A DNA stretch of 27,911 nucleotides, taken from positions 1 through 27,911 of the forward strand of contig CAKSVM010000041.1 in the NCBI GenBank assembly GCA_934503195.1. Direction: 5' to 3'. Below, one piece after another: positions 13,351-22,154 of this stretch. This DNA is from an uncultured Eubacteriales bacterium. Its GTDB lineage: Bacteria > Bacillota > Clostridia > Oscillospirales > CAG-272. Positions within the stretch are counted from its first letter, which is position 1. Each line of letters opens with the position of its first letter. The notes beneath the pieces are model-generated. The model saw only the letters and a program-made list of their open reading frames with translations. It was not told the origin of the DNA and searched no databases. The translations under genes and the position numbers were made by a program.

Positions 13351-15351
13351 ATGAGCAACGAAAAAGACGCCGCAAGCTTTGCGCCGACCGAAGAGATTCA
13401 CAGCGCGACTCCCGACGATCTCGCCGCGTTCTATTTCCATCAGGGAACGAACACACACGCGTATGATTATCTGGGCTGTCATCACGCCGAAAAGGACGGA
13501 AAGCATTTCTACACCTTCCGCGTCTGGGCTCCGAACGCGAAAAAGATCGAGCTTGTCGGCGACTTCAATGGCTGGACTCCGGACGGCGAAATGCGCCGCG
13601 TCACCGACATGGGAATCTATGAAACGGTGATTGAGAGCGGCAAATCGCTTGACGGGCAGAACTACAAATTCCGGATCACCTCGAAAAACGGCGTGCATCT
13701 GAAGGCCGACCCATACGCCTTCATGTCCGAAACGCTCGGCGGCACGGCCTCGAAGATTCACGAGGAAAAGCCTTTCAGGTGGAACGACTCGCTCTGGCGC
13801 GCCAGAAGGATGCTGACGATCGCCGGGAAGGGTTCGAGAGCCAAACGCCGTGAGTTCTGCATGACGCCGATGAATATCTACGAGGTTCATCTCGGCTCGT
13901 GGAAGACGCGCGACGGAAAGACGACCGAGGATGGCGAAAACTATCTTAATTACCGTGAGATCGCGGACGAGCTTTCGGCATATGTGAAGCAGATGGGATA
14001 CACTCATGTCGAGCTTCTGCCGATAATGGAGCATCCGTTTGACGGTTCGTGGGGATATCAGGTCTGCGGCTATTACAGTCCGACCTCGCGCTTCGGGACG
14101 CCTGAGGACTTCAAATATTTCGTAAACAAGATGCACGAATCGGGAATCGGCGTGATTCTTGACTGGGTTCCGGCGCATTTTCCGAAGGACGAGCACGGAC
14201 TCTATGAGTTTGACGGCGGTCCGCTCTATGAATATCAGGGAAAGGACCGGATGGAGCATGAGGTCTGGGGAACGAGATTCTTCGACGTCGCACGGAACGA
14301 GGTCGAGTGCTTCCTCATCTCAAACGCGCTCTACTGGATCCGCGAATTCCACGCTGACGGACTCAGGGTCGACGCGGTGGCGTCGATGCTCTACCTCGAC
14401 TTCGACCGGAAGCCGGGCGAGTGGATTCCGAACGAACACGGCGGAAACGAGAATCTCGAAGCGATCGCCTTCTTCAAGAAGCTCAACGGCACGATCGCTG
14501 GAGAATTCCCGGACGTTCTGATGATCGCCGAGGAGTCGACCGCGTGGCCGATGGTCACAAAACCGACCGAAAGCGGCGGACTCGGGTTCAACTTCAAGTG
14601 GAACATGGGCTGGGCGAACGATACCTTTGATTACGTCGAGACCGACCCGCTCTTCAGAAAGTACAAGCATGAGAAGCTGACCTTCCCGATGATGTACTCG
14701 CTTAACGAGAATTACATTCTCCCGGTCTCGCACGACGAGGTAGTACACGGCAAGAAGTCGCTGCTTGACAAGATGTTCGGTGACTACAACGAGAAATTCG
14801 CCGGGGACCGCGCGTTCATGGCCTATCAGATCTGTCATCCCGGAAAGAAGCTGACCTTCATGGGCTGCGAGTACGGGCAGTTCCGCGAGTGGGACTATCA
14901 GAATCAGCTTGAATGGTTCATGACCGACTACGATATGCACGCGAAGCTCTGGCATTTCACGGCCGAGCTGAACCGTTTCTATCTCGAAAACCGCGAGCTG
15001 TGGGATCTCGATTTCAGCTGGGACGGCTTTGAGTGGCTCGAACCCGACCTCAAGGAGCTGAACATAATCTCGTTCAGACGCATGGATCGGAACGAAAACG
15101 AGCTTGTCGTCGTGATAAATTTCGCCCCGGTCGAGAGAAAGGAATTTGTAGTAGACAAGCTGACACACACAAGATACGTCGAGGTCTTCAATACTGACAG
15201 GGAGGAGTTCGGCGGCGGCGGAATCACGAATCCCGGCGCGCTCGACACGGCCGAGACCAAGAACGGACGCGCGCTCACGCTCGATCTTCCGGGAATGGCG
15301 GCCGTGATCCTGAAACCCGCGGCAAGGCCGAGAAGAAAGGCTGACAGATAA
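13351..15351 (+). CDS. glgB: 1,4-alpha-glucan branching enzyme
   Basis: GlgB makes alpha-1,6 branches in glycogen. The 666-residue protein has an N-terminal CBM48 (about 35-125, with FRVWAPNAKKIELVGDFNGW), then a GH13 barrel. Catalytic residues are D341 in DGLRVDAVAS, about E394 in MIAEEST, and the transition-state Asp near 462 in SHDEVVHGK. MGYTHVELLPIMEHP and GYYSPTSRFGTP are typical of GlgB. It has one CBM48 rather than the two N-terminal modules of some branching enzymes. ATG 13351 has AAAGGA seven bases upstream; an in-frame TTG at 13309 is not supported. It is the first gene of the glg operon, with an 88-bp gap to glgC that contains a small hairpin. Confidence 0.96.
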   Translation: MSNEKDAASFAPTEEIHSATPDDLAAFYFHQGTNTHAYDYLGCHHAEKDGKHFYTFRVWAPNAKKIELVGDFNGWTPDGEMRRVTDMGIYETVIESGKSLDGQNYKFRITSKNGVHLKADPYAFMSETLGGTASKIHEEKPFRWNDSLWRARRMLTIAGKGSRAKRREFCMTPMNIYEVHLGSWKTRDGKTTEDGENYLNYREIADELSAYVKQMGYTHVELLPIMEHPFDGSWGYQVCGYYSPTSRFGTPEDFKYFVNKMHESGIGVILDWVPAHFPKDEHGLYEFDGGPLYEYQGKDRMEHEVWGTRFFDVARNEVECFLISNALYWIREFHADGLRVDAVASMLYLDFDRKPGEWIPNEHGGNENLEAIAFFKKLNGTIAGEFPDVLMIAEESTAWPMVTKPTESGGLGFNFKWNMGWANDTFDYVETDPLFRKYKHEKLTFPMMYSLNENYILPVSHDEVVHGKKSLLDKMFGDYNEKFAGDRAFMAYQICHPGKKLTFMGCEYGQFREWDYQNQLEWFMTDYDMHAKLWHFTAELNRFYLENRELWDLDFSWDGFEWLEPDLKELNIISFRRMDRNENELVVVINFAPVERKEFVVDKLTHTRYVEVFNTDREEFGGGGITNPGALDTAETKNGRALTLDLPGMAAVILKPAARPRRKADR

Positions 15352-15372
15352 CGCCGGGCAGATTTTCCGGCG
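15352..15372 (+). other. Intercistronic hairpin between glgB and glgC
   Basis: CGCCGG (15352-15357) pairs with CCGGCG (15367-15372) directly after the glgB stop. No T-run follows, so it is more likely an mRNA-stability or processing element than a terminator. Confidence 0.4.
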
Positions 15373-15439
15373 GTCGGAAAAGAAGAAAAAGCAGAAGCAA
15401 AATCTTAAACTCATTTCAATTTCGGAGGTTACAATCGGT

Positions 15440-16648
15440 ATGTACAACAAAAAAGAATGCGTCGCGATGCTCCTTGCCGGAGGGCAGGGAAGCAGACTCT
15501 ATACTCTCACCGAAAAGACAGCAAAGCCCGCCGTCCCCTTCGGAGCAAAGTACCGCATCATAGATTTCACGCTCTCAAACTGCGTAAACTCGGGAATAGA
15601 CACGGTCGGAGTCCTGACTCAGTATCAGCCGCTCGTGCTGAACGAGTATATCGGCAACGGACAGCCCTGGGATCTCGACCGCATGAACGGCGGCGTTATG
15701 GTTCTCCCGCCGTATCAGGGAAAGAAGTCGGCCGACTGGTACAGCGGCACGGCGAACGCGATTTATCAGAATCTCAACTTCATCGAGAGATACGACCCGG
15801 ATTATGTCCTCGTCCTCTCGGGCGACCACATCTACAAGATGGATTACAGCGAAATGCTTGATTATCACAAGAAGATGGGCGCGGCGGCGACGATCGCCGT
15901 CATCGACGTTCCGCTTGAGCAGGCCAGCCGCTTCGGTATCATGAACACCGACGAGACCGGACGCATTGTGGAATTTGAGGAAAAGCCGGCTCATCCGAAG
16001 AGCACGAACGCCTCGATGGGCATCTACATATTCAACAGAAAGCTCCTTGCCGAGTATCTCCGCGCCGACGCCGAGAATCCGGATTCCGCGAACGATTTCG
16101 GAAAGAACATCATCCCCGCGATGCTGAACGCAGGGGAAGCGATGTTCGCCTACCGTTTCAAGGGCTACTGGAAGGATGTCGGAACGATTCAGTCGCTCTG
16201 GGAGGCGAATATGGATCTCCTCGGCGACGATCCGGTCTTCAACCTCTACGACAAGGACTGGAGAATATTCTCGCGAAGCGACGTCAGACCACCGCAGTTC
16301 ATCGGAAGCGACGCGAAGGTCACGAACTCGATTGTCACTCAGGGCTGCGAGATCAACGGAGTAGTCGAGAACTCGGTACTCTCGAGCGGAGTAAAGGTCG
16401 CGCGCGGAGCCTATATCAGAAACTCGATAATCATGCAGGACACCGTCATAAAGGAAGGCGCGTCGGTATTCTACTCGATAGTCGACGGCGAAACCGAGAT
16501 CGGCGCGGGCTCGCAGATCGGCGAGGCGATCGAGTCGGGCAAGGGAATCACCCTTATCGGAAGCGATCTCACGATTCCGGCCGGAACGACCGTCGCGGGC
16601 GGCGAAATGGTGAACCAGCAGTATCTTGACAAAAAGCAGGGCAAGTGA
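15440..16648 (+). CDS. glgC: Glucose-1-phosphate adenylyltransferase, catalytic subunit
   Basis: GlgC makes ADP-glucose from glucose-1-phosphate and ATP, the committed step of glycogen synthesis. The 402-residue protein has the nucleotide-binding loop LLAGGQGSRLYTLTEKTAKP at its start, PFGAKYRIIDFTLSNCVNSG next, the catalytic Asp in SGDHIYKMDY (near 131), and the sugar-binding VEFEEKP near 175. The C-terminal third is a left-handed beta-helix of hexapeptide repeats (GCEINGVVENSVLSSGVKVA). The start at ATG 15440 follows GGAGGT (15424-15429). glgD begins 20 bp after its stop, as expected for subunits made together. Confidence 0.96.
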   Translation: MYNKKECVAMLLAGGQGSRLYTLTEKTAKPAVPFGAKYRIIDFTLSNCVNSGIDTVGVLTQYQPLVLNEYIGNGQPWDLDRMNGGVMVLPPYQGKKSADWYSGTANAIYQNLNFIERYDPDYVLVLSGDHIYKMDYSEMLDYHKKMGAAATIAVIDVPLEQASRFGIMNTDETGRIVEFEEKPAHPKSTNASMGIYIFNRKLLAEYLRADAENPDSANDFGKNIIPAMLNAGEAMFAYRFKGYWKDVGTIQSLWEANMDLLGDDPVFNLYDKDWRIFSRSDVRPPQFIGSDAKVTNSIVTQGCEINGVVENSVLSSGVKVARGAYIRNSIIMQDTVIKEGASVFYSIVDGETEIGAGSQIGEAIESGKGITLIGSDLTIPAGTTVAGGEMVNQQYLDKKQGK

Positions 16649-16668
16649 AGAAAGAGAGGTAAATCAAA

Positions 16669-17802
16669 ATGTCTGTACAGGGAATAATTTTTTCGAATCT
16701 CCACGATAAGAACATCCCGGAGCTGACTCATCGCCGGACGATGGCGTCGGTTCCTTACGCGGGACGTTACCGCCTCATAGATTTCACGCTCTCGAACATG
16801 GTCAACTCGGGAATAACCGATGTCAGCGTCATCACCCACTACAATTACCAGTCGCTGATGGATCACATCGGCGCCGGAAAGGATTGGGATCTCGCGCGCC
16901 GCTCGGGCGGTATCAAGATCCTCCCGCCCTACATATCGGCCTTCGCGAACAACCAGAACGCGCTCTACAATTCGCGCATGGAAGCCCTCAAGAGCGTCAA
17001 CTACTCCTTAAGCCGCTTCAACTCGGATTATGTCGTTCTCTCCGACTGCGATATCATCTGCAACATTGACTTAAACGACATGATAAACGACCACATCGCG
17101 AACAACGCCGAGATCACGGTCGCGACAAAGCGTGTGCTCCTCAGCCGCGAGTCGGCGAGCCGCAACGTGATCGTCGACGCCAGCGAGGACGGACGGATAA
17201 TCGACGTCAATCCCTATCCGACGAACGTCACCGGATACCGCGACATCAACCTCAACATCGTCGTGATCAACCGCGAATATCTCCAGAGCATTGTCCTCGA
17301 CGCGATCGCTCACGGCTATTCGAGCTTCAACCGCGACGTCCTGAGCCGCAACGCTTCGAGAAGAAATTACCGTATCTACAAGTACGAAGGGTATTTCGCC
17401 AACATCAACTCGATTGAGGATTACTACACGCACTCGATGGAACTTTTAGGAAGCCCTGAAAACCGCGCTATGCTTTTTGATGTCAAGAACCGTCCGATCT
17501 ACACCAAGGTCAGGAATTCCGCGCCGACGAGATACTCGACGACCTCAAACGTCAAGAACTCGCTCATCGCCGACGGCTGCATAATCGACGGAAGCGTTGA
17601 GAACTCGATTCTCTTCCGCGGAGTCAAGGTTTCGAGAGGCGCGAGCATCAAGAACTCGATCCTCTTCCAGGACACCGTTATCGGCGAGAACGTCTTCACA
17701 AACTGCATAATCACCGACAAGAACGTCGTCGTCCGCGACGGACGGATTCTTTCGGGTCACGAGTCACTGCCGTTCTTCATCGAGAAGGGCAAGATGATAT
17801 GA
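16669..17802 (+). CDS. glgD: ADP-glucose pyrophosphorylase regulatory subunit GlgD
   Basis: The 377-residue protein is a GlgC paralogue. It keeps RYRLIDFTLSNMVNSG and the beta-helix repeats (GCIIDGSVENSILFRGVKVS), but the N-terminus reads GIIFSNLHDKNIPELTHRRT, so the G-G-x-G-x-R pyrophosphorylase loop present in GlgC is missing. GDHIYKMD of GlgC corresponds to CDIICNID here. In Firmicutes, GlgD is known as a non-catalytic partner that raises or modulates GlgC activity, and these losses agree. The ribosome-binding site is GAGAGGT at 16654-16660. Its stop overlaps the start of the acetyltransferase gene in ATGA, implying coupled translation. Confidence 0.94.
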   Translation: MSVQGIIFSNLHDKNIPELTHRRTMASVPYAGRYRLIDFTLSNMVNSGITDVSVITHYNYQSLMDHIGAGKDWDLARRSGGIKILPPYISAFANNQNALYNSRMEALKSVNYSLSRFNSDYVVLSDCDIICNIDLNDMINDHIANNAEITVATKRVLLSRESASRNVIVDASEDGRIIDVNPYPTNVTGYRDINLNIVVINREYLQSIVLDAIAHGYSSFNRDVLSRNASRRNYRIYKYEGYFANINSIEDYYTHSMELLGSPENRAMLFDVKNRPIYTKVRNSAPTRYSTTSNVKNSLIADGCIIDGSVENSILFRGVKVSRGASIKNSILFQDTVIGENVFTNCIITDKNVVVRDGRILSGHESLPFFIEKGKMI

Positions 17803-18209
17803 ATTTCAGAGTGACGACCTCGCCGACAGAGGACGATATTTCCGGAATCCACGCGATGCTGAAAGAGTACAACCTCGCGAAGCGCGAGAAGTCCGAAAAT
17901 GTCCCGCTCGGGATTTTTGTCGAGGAGGACGGAAAGAAGCTCGCCGGGCTGACCGGGGAGCTATTCGGAAACTGGCTCTCGATAAAGTATCTGTTTGTCG
18001 CAGAATCGCTTCGCGGCAGGGGCGTCGGAAAGTCGCTGATGGAACGCGCCGAGGCTGAGGCGAAATCGCGCGGCGCGAAATACGCGTTTGTCGACACGTT
18101 CAGCTTTCAGGCACCGGGCTTCTACAAGAAGCTCGGGTACAAGGAGGTCTTTACCCTGACCGAATATCCGTATACCGGATCAAGGACGTATTTCACAAAG
18201 GAACTTTGA
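17799..18209 (+). CDS. GNAT family N-acetyltransferase
   Basis: A 136-residue single-domain GNAT protein. The acetyl-CoA-binding motif A is YLFVAESLRGRGVGKSLMER (about 65-85; R-x-x-G-x-G with RGRGVG), followed by the conserved end APGFYKKLGYKEV. The acceptor cannot be predicted; small GNATs of this form acetylate amines, amino groups of small molecules or protein lysines. The ATG overlaps the glgD stop by four bases (ATGA) and glgA starts 14 bp after its stop, so it is made as part of the glycogen operon. I recognise no standard glg gene of this type, which makes its place here notable. Confidence 0.88.
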   Translation: MNFRVTTSPTEDDISGIHAMLKEYNLAKREKSENVPLGIFVEEDGKKLAGLTGELFGNWLSIKYLFVAESLRGRGVGKSLMERAEAEAKSRGAKYAFVDTFSFQAPGFYKKLGYKEVFTLTEYPYTGSRTYFTKEL

Positions 18210-18223
18210 AGGAGATAAGCACC

Positions 18224-19651
18224 ATGAAGAAAATTCTTTTCGTCGGCTCTGAAGCCGTACCGTTCGCGTCGACCGGAGGACTCGGCGATGTCTTAGGCTC
18301 GCTCCCCGCGGCTCTTAAACGCGAGGACAAGGACACTGACGTCCGCGTCGTAATCCCCATGTACCAGTCGATCTCCGAGAAGTACAAGGAGAAGAGTAAA
18401 CTCATCTCCGAGTTCACGGTACAGCTCTCGTGGCGGCGTCAGTACTGCGGCGTCTGGGAATATAAGCTTGGCGACGTGATATACTACTTTATCGACAACG
18501 AGTATTACTTCAAGCGTCCGTCGCTTTACGGAAGCTTCGACGACGGCGAACGCTACGCCTTCTTCTGCAAGGCTGTGATGGACATGATGCCGCAGATCGG
18601 CTTCATCCCGGACATTCTCCACTGTCACGACTGGCAGAGCGCGCTCTGCGTCATCTATCAGAAGCGCAAATACTGCTACGATGACCGCTACGCTCAGATA
18701 AAGACGGTTTACACGATTCACAATATCGGCTATCAGGGAATCTACAGCTTTGATATCCTTGGCGACGTCTTCGGACTCGACTCGTGGGACAGATATGTCG
18801 TTGAGTATGACGGCTGCATAAACCTCACGAAGGGCGCGATTGTCTGCTGCGACAAGCTGACGACGGTCAGCCCGAATTACGCAAAAGAGATCCAGACCGA
18901 ATACTTCTCCTGCGGACTTTACCACATAATCAGAATGTATTCCTCAAAGGTCTGCGGTATAATCAACGGAATCGACACCGATTACTACAATCCCGCGACC
19001 GATCATGAGATCGTGAAGAATTTCGATATTTCGACAATCGGCGATAAAGCGGTCAACAAGGCCGCGCTCCAACGCGAGCTCGGACTTCCGGAGAAAAAGG
19101 ACGTTCCGATCGTCGCGATGGTCTCGAGACTCGCTTCTCACAAGGGCTTCGATCTCGTCCGCCGCGTCGCGGATGAGATAATGAGTTTCGATCTTCAGTT
19201 CGTTCTCCTCGGCACGGGCGAGTGCGAGCTTGAGGATTTCTTCGCCGATCTTTCGAGACGCTATCCCGAAAAGTGCGCGGTCAGACTCATGTTCGACAAG
19301 AATTTCGCAAAGCAGATCTACGCCTCGTCGGATATCTTCCTGATGCCCTCGAAGTCCGAGCCCTGCGGACTCGCGCAGATGATCGCCTCGCGCTACGGAA
19401 CCGTGCCGATTGTCCGCGAGACCGGAGGACTTTACGACACGATCAAGGCCTACAACACGACCGAACAGACCGGAAACGGCATAACCTTCCGCACCTACAA
19501 CGCTCATGATATGCTCGACGCGATAAGACGCGCGATCTCGTTCTACAATGACAAGGACGAGTGGAAGATCCTCGTCTCGAACGCCATGAAGATGGATTTC
19601 TCATGGAGCGCGTCGGCGAAGAGATATCTTGAGATGTACGAAAGTCTCTGA
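18224..19651 (+). CDS. glgA: Glycogen synthase (GT5)
   Basis: GlgA extends alpha-1,4-glucan from ADP-glucose. The 475-residue GT-B enzyme shows HCHDWQSALCVIYQ, YTIHNIGYQG, GIINGIDTDYYNP, VSRLASHKGFD, and the C-terminal EPCGLAQMIASRYGT with ETGGLYDT. In most GT5 enzymes the N-terminal motif is K-x-G-G-L; here it is ASTGGLGD, with serine where the ADP-glucose-binding lysine (Lys15 of E. coli) normally sits. I chose ATG 18224 with AAGGAG (18209-18214) ten bases upstream; TTG 18206, in frame and overlapping the acetyltransferase end, lies before that site. It is followed by a 70-bp gap with a small hairpin before glgP. Confidence 0.95.
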   Translation: MKKILFVGSEAVPFASTGGLGDVLGSLPAALKREDKDTDVRVVIPMYQSISEKYKEKSKLISEFTVQLSWRRQYCGVWEYKLGDVIYYFIDNEYYFKRPSLYGSFDDGERYAFFCKAVMDMMPQIGFIPDILHCHDWQSALCVIYQKRKYCYDDRYAQIKTVYTIHNIGYQGIYSFDILGDVFGLDSWDRYVVEYDGCINLTKGAIVCCDKLTTVSPNYAKEIQTEYFSCGLYHIIRMYSSKVCGIINGIDTDYYNPATDHEIVKNFDISTIGDKAVNKAALQRELGLPEKKDVPIVAMVSRLASHKGFDLVRRVADEIMSFDLQFVLLGTGECELEDFFADLSRRYPEKCAVRLMFDKNFAKQIYASSDIFLMPSKSEPCGLAQMIASRYGTVPIVRETGGLYDTIKAYNTTEQTGNGITFRTYNAHDMLDAIRRAISFYNDKDEWKILVSNAMKMDFSWSASAKRYLEMYESL

Positions 19652-19678
19652 TATCCAAAATATAACAGAAAAGAACAG

Positions 19679-19694
19679 GCCGGAAACATCCGGC
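19679..19694 (+). other. Intercistronic hairpin between glgA and glgP
   Basis: GCCGGA (19679-19684) pairs with TCCGGC (19689-19694) around AACA. No T-run follows; the operon probably continues through it. Confidence 0.4.
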
Positions 19695-19721
19695 TCATAA
19701 ACAAAGGAACTGAAAATAATA

Positions 19722-22154
19722 ATGAACACCGCATACACCAAAGCGTCGATCCGCGACGCGATCACCGCGAAACTCGCAAGATATTTTGGTACGACTCCAG
19801 AGGAGGCCTCCGAGGAACAGATTTACAAATCGGTCGTCCTCTCGGTAAAGGATATCCTCACCCAGAAACGAACCGATTTCAAGCTCGACACCAAAAAACA
19901 GCGCGGCAAGAAGGTTTACTATCTCTGCATGGAATTCCTTGTCGGCCGCTCGCTCAAGAATAATCTCCGCAACCTCGGAATCGCCGATCTCTACGGCGAG
20001 GTGCTTTCCGAAATGGGCTTCTCGCTTGACGAGGTCTACACTCTCGAGCCCGACCCGGGACTCGGAAACGGCGGACTCGGAAGACTCGCCGCCTGCTACA
20101 TGGACGCGCTGACCACACTCGATTACCCCGCGACCGGATTCTCGATCCTCTATGAGTACGGACTTTTCAAGCAGCGCATAATCGACGGAGAGCAGATCGA
20201 GCTTCCCGACATCTGGATGCCCGAGGGCGACGTCTGGCTCGTTCCGAGAAAGGACAAGACATTCACGGTCAAGTTCGGCGGTCATGTGAGCGAGAGCTGG
20301 GAAAACGGCCACTGCGAGATCACAATGGATGGCTGCGACGACGTTCAGGCCGTTCCTTACGACATGATGATCTCGGGCGCGGACTGCAAGGCGGTCAATA
20401 TCTTAAGACTCTGGAAGGCCTGCGACACGACGAACTTCAATATGAGCCTCTTCTCTCAGGGACAGTACTACAAGGCGATGCAGGAGGACACGAACGCCGA
20501 GATCATTTCAAAGGTTCTCTATCCGTCTGACAACCACACCGAGGGCAAATTCCTCCGCCTCTCGCAGCAGTATTTCCTCGTCTCGGCCTCGCTTCAGTCG
20601 ATAATCGCAGATCATCTGACGGCTTACGGCTCGCTTGACAACTTCTCCGAGAAGGTCGCGATCCACATCAACGACACTCACCCCGCGATGGTCATCCCCG
20701 AGCTTATGAGGATTCTCATCGACACCTATTCCTACGGCTGGGACGACGCTTGGAAGCTTGTCACCTCGACCGTTTCCTACACGAACCACACCGTCATGCC
20801 CGAGGCTCTGGAGACCTGGAACGAGGATCTCTTCAAGCTCAAGCTTCCGCGCATCCACTCGATAATCTGTGAGATCAACCGCCGCTTCTGCGCCGACCTC
20901 TGGAAGGCTTATCCGGGCGACTGGGACAGAATCTCCAGAATGGCGATCGTCGGATACGACCAGATCAGAATGGCAAATCTCTCGGTTGTCGGCTCGCACA
21001 CCGTCAACGGAGTCTCGAAGCTCCATTCCGAGATCCTCAAGAAGACGATCTTCCACGACTTCTACAAGTACACTCCGCAGAAGTTCACGAACGTGACGAA
21101 CGGAATCGCGCATCGCCGCTGGCTCTGCTACTCGAATCCCCAGCTGACCGCGCTCATCGACGAGTGCATCGGCGTCAGCTGGCACAAGAAGCCCGAGAAC
21201 CTCATCGACTTCATGCGCTTCGGAAACGACGCCACGGTGCTTGAGAGAATCGGAAAGATCAAGCGCGCGAACAAATCGAACTTCGCGATCTACGCCGAGG
21301 GCAAGTGCGGTATGAAGCTCGACCCCGACTCGGTATTTGACGTGCAGATCAAGCGTATGCACGAGTACAAGCGTCAGCTTCTCAACACGCTGCGGATAAT
21401 CAGCCTCTTTGTCCAGCTCAAGGAGAACCCGAACCTCGATATCACGCCGCAGACCTTCATCTTCGGCGCGAAGGCGGCTCCCGGCTACTATATGGCGAAG
21501 AATATCATCAAGCTCATCTGCTATGTCAGCGCGGAGATCGAAAAGGATCCGAAGATCCGCGAAAAGCTGCGTGTCGTCTTCATGGAGGACTACAATGTAA
21601 GCCTTGCCGAGATTCTCATCCCCGCTGCCGACATAAGCGAGCAGATTTCGCTCGCCGGAAAGGAAGCCAGCGGTACCGGCTGTATGAAGCTGATGGCCAA
21701 CGGCGCGATCACGATCGGCACGATGGACGGCGCGAACGTCGAAATCTTCGATCAGGTCGGCGACGAGAATATGTATATCTTCGGACTCACGACCGAGGAG
21801 GTCGACGATCTCTGGAGACGCGGCTACAACGCGATGCAGTACTATATGCAGAGCGAGCGGATCCGCGCGGCGGTCGACGCGCTTGACGCCGGGTTCAACG
21901 GGCGTTCGTTCAGCGATATCAAGCAGTATCTGATAAATCCCGCGCTCTCGCACGGAATCGCCGACCCGTATATGTGCCTTGCCGACTTTGATTCCTACTC
22001 GAACACCCACGACGCGATGATCCGCGACTACTCGAACAAGGACAAGTGGAACAGCATGTCCTTCATCAACACGGCGAAGTCGGGAATCTTCTCGGCTGAC
22101 CGCGCGATCCGCGAGTACGCCGACAATATCTGGCACATCCGCTCGATAAAGTGA
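19722..22154 (+). CDS. glgP: Glycogen/alpha-glucan phosphorylase (GT35)
   Basis: The enzyme releases glucose-1-phosphate from glycogen ends with phosphate and pyridoxal phosphate. The 810-residue protein has YYLCMEFLVGRSLKNNL near residue 66, the glycine-rich DPGLGNGGLGRLAACYMDAL, VQIKRMHEYKRQLLN, and the PLP site EASGTGCMKLMANGA with the Schiff-base lysine near K656. Length is normal for the family. The ribosome-binding site AAAGGA (19703-19708) is 13 bases from ATG, rather far. Its TGA shares one base with the ATG of the next gene (TGATG), so the GH13 gene is translationally coupled. Placing degradation after synthesis in one operon matches the Bacillus-type glgBCDAP order. Confidence 0.96.
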   Translation: MNTAYTKASIRDAITAKLARYFGTTPEEASEEQIYKSVVLSVKDILTQKRTDFKLDTKKQRGKKVYYLCMEFLVGRSLKNNLRNLGIADLYGEVLSEMGFSLDEVYTLEPDPGLGNGGLGRLAACYMDALTTLDYPATGFSILYEYGLFKQRIIDGEQIELPDIWMPEGDVWLVPRKDKTFTVKFGGHVSESWENGHCEITMDGCDDVQAVPYDMMISGADCKAVNILRLWKACDTTNFNMSLFSQGQYYKAMQEDTNAEIISKVLYPSDNHTEGKFLRLSQQYFLVSASLQSIIADHLTAYGSLDNFSEKVAIHINDTHPAMVIPELMRILIDTYSYGWDDAWKLVTSTVSYTNHTVMPEALETWNEDLFKLKLPRIHSIICEINRRFCADLWKAYPGDWDRISRMAIVGYDQIRMANLSVVGSHTVNGVSKLHSEILKKTIFHDFYKYTPQKFTNVTNGIAHRRWLCYSNPQLTALIDECIGVSWHKKPENLIDFMRFGNDATVLERIGKIKRANKSNFAIYAEGKCGMKLDPDSVFDVQIKRMHEYKRQLLNTLRIISLFVQLKENPNLDITPQTFIFGAKAAPGYYMAKNIIKLICYVSAEIEKDPKIREKLRVVFMEDYNVSLAEILIPAADISEQISLAGKEASGTGCMKLMANGAITIGTMDGANVEIFDQVGDENMYIFGLTTEEVDDLWRRGYNAMQYYMQSERIRAAVDALDAGFNGRSFSDIKQYLINPALSHGIADPYMCLADFDSYSNTHDAMIRDYSNKDKWNSMSFINTAKSGIFSADRAIREYADNIWHIRSIK

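Noticed and set aside
14320..15450. A 376-codon open frame on the minus strand across glgB.
   Set aside because: Antisense shadow; glgB has all catalytic motifs in frame and no promoter pattern supports the opposite strand.
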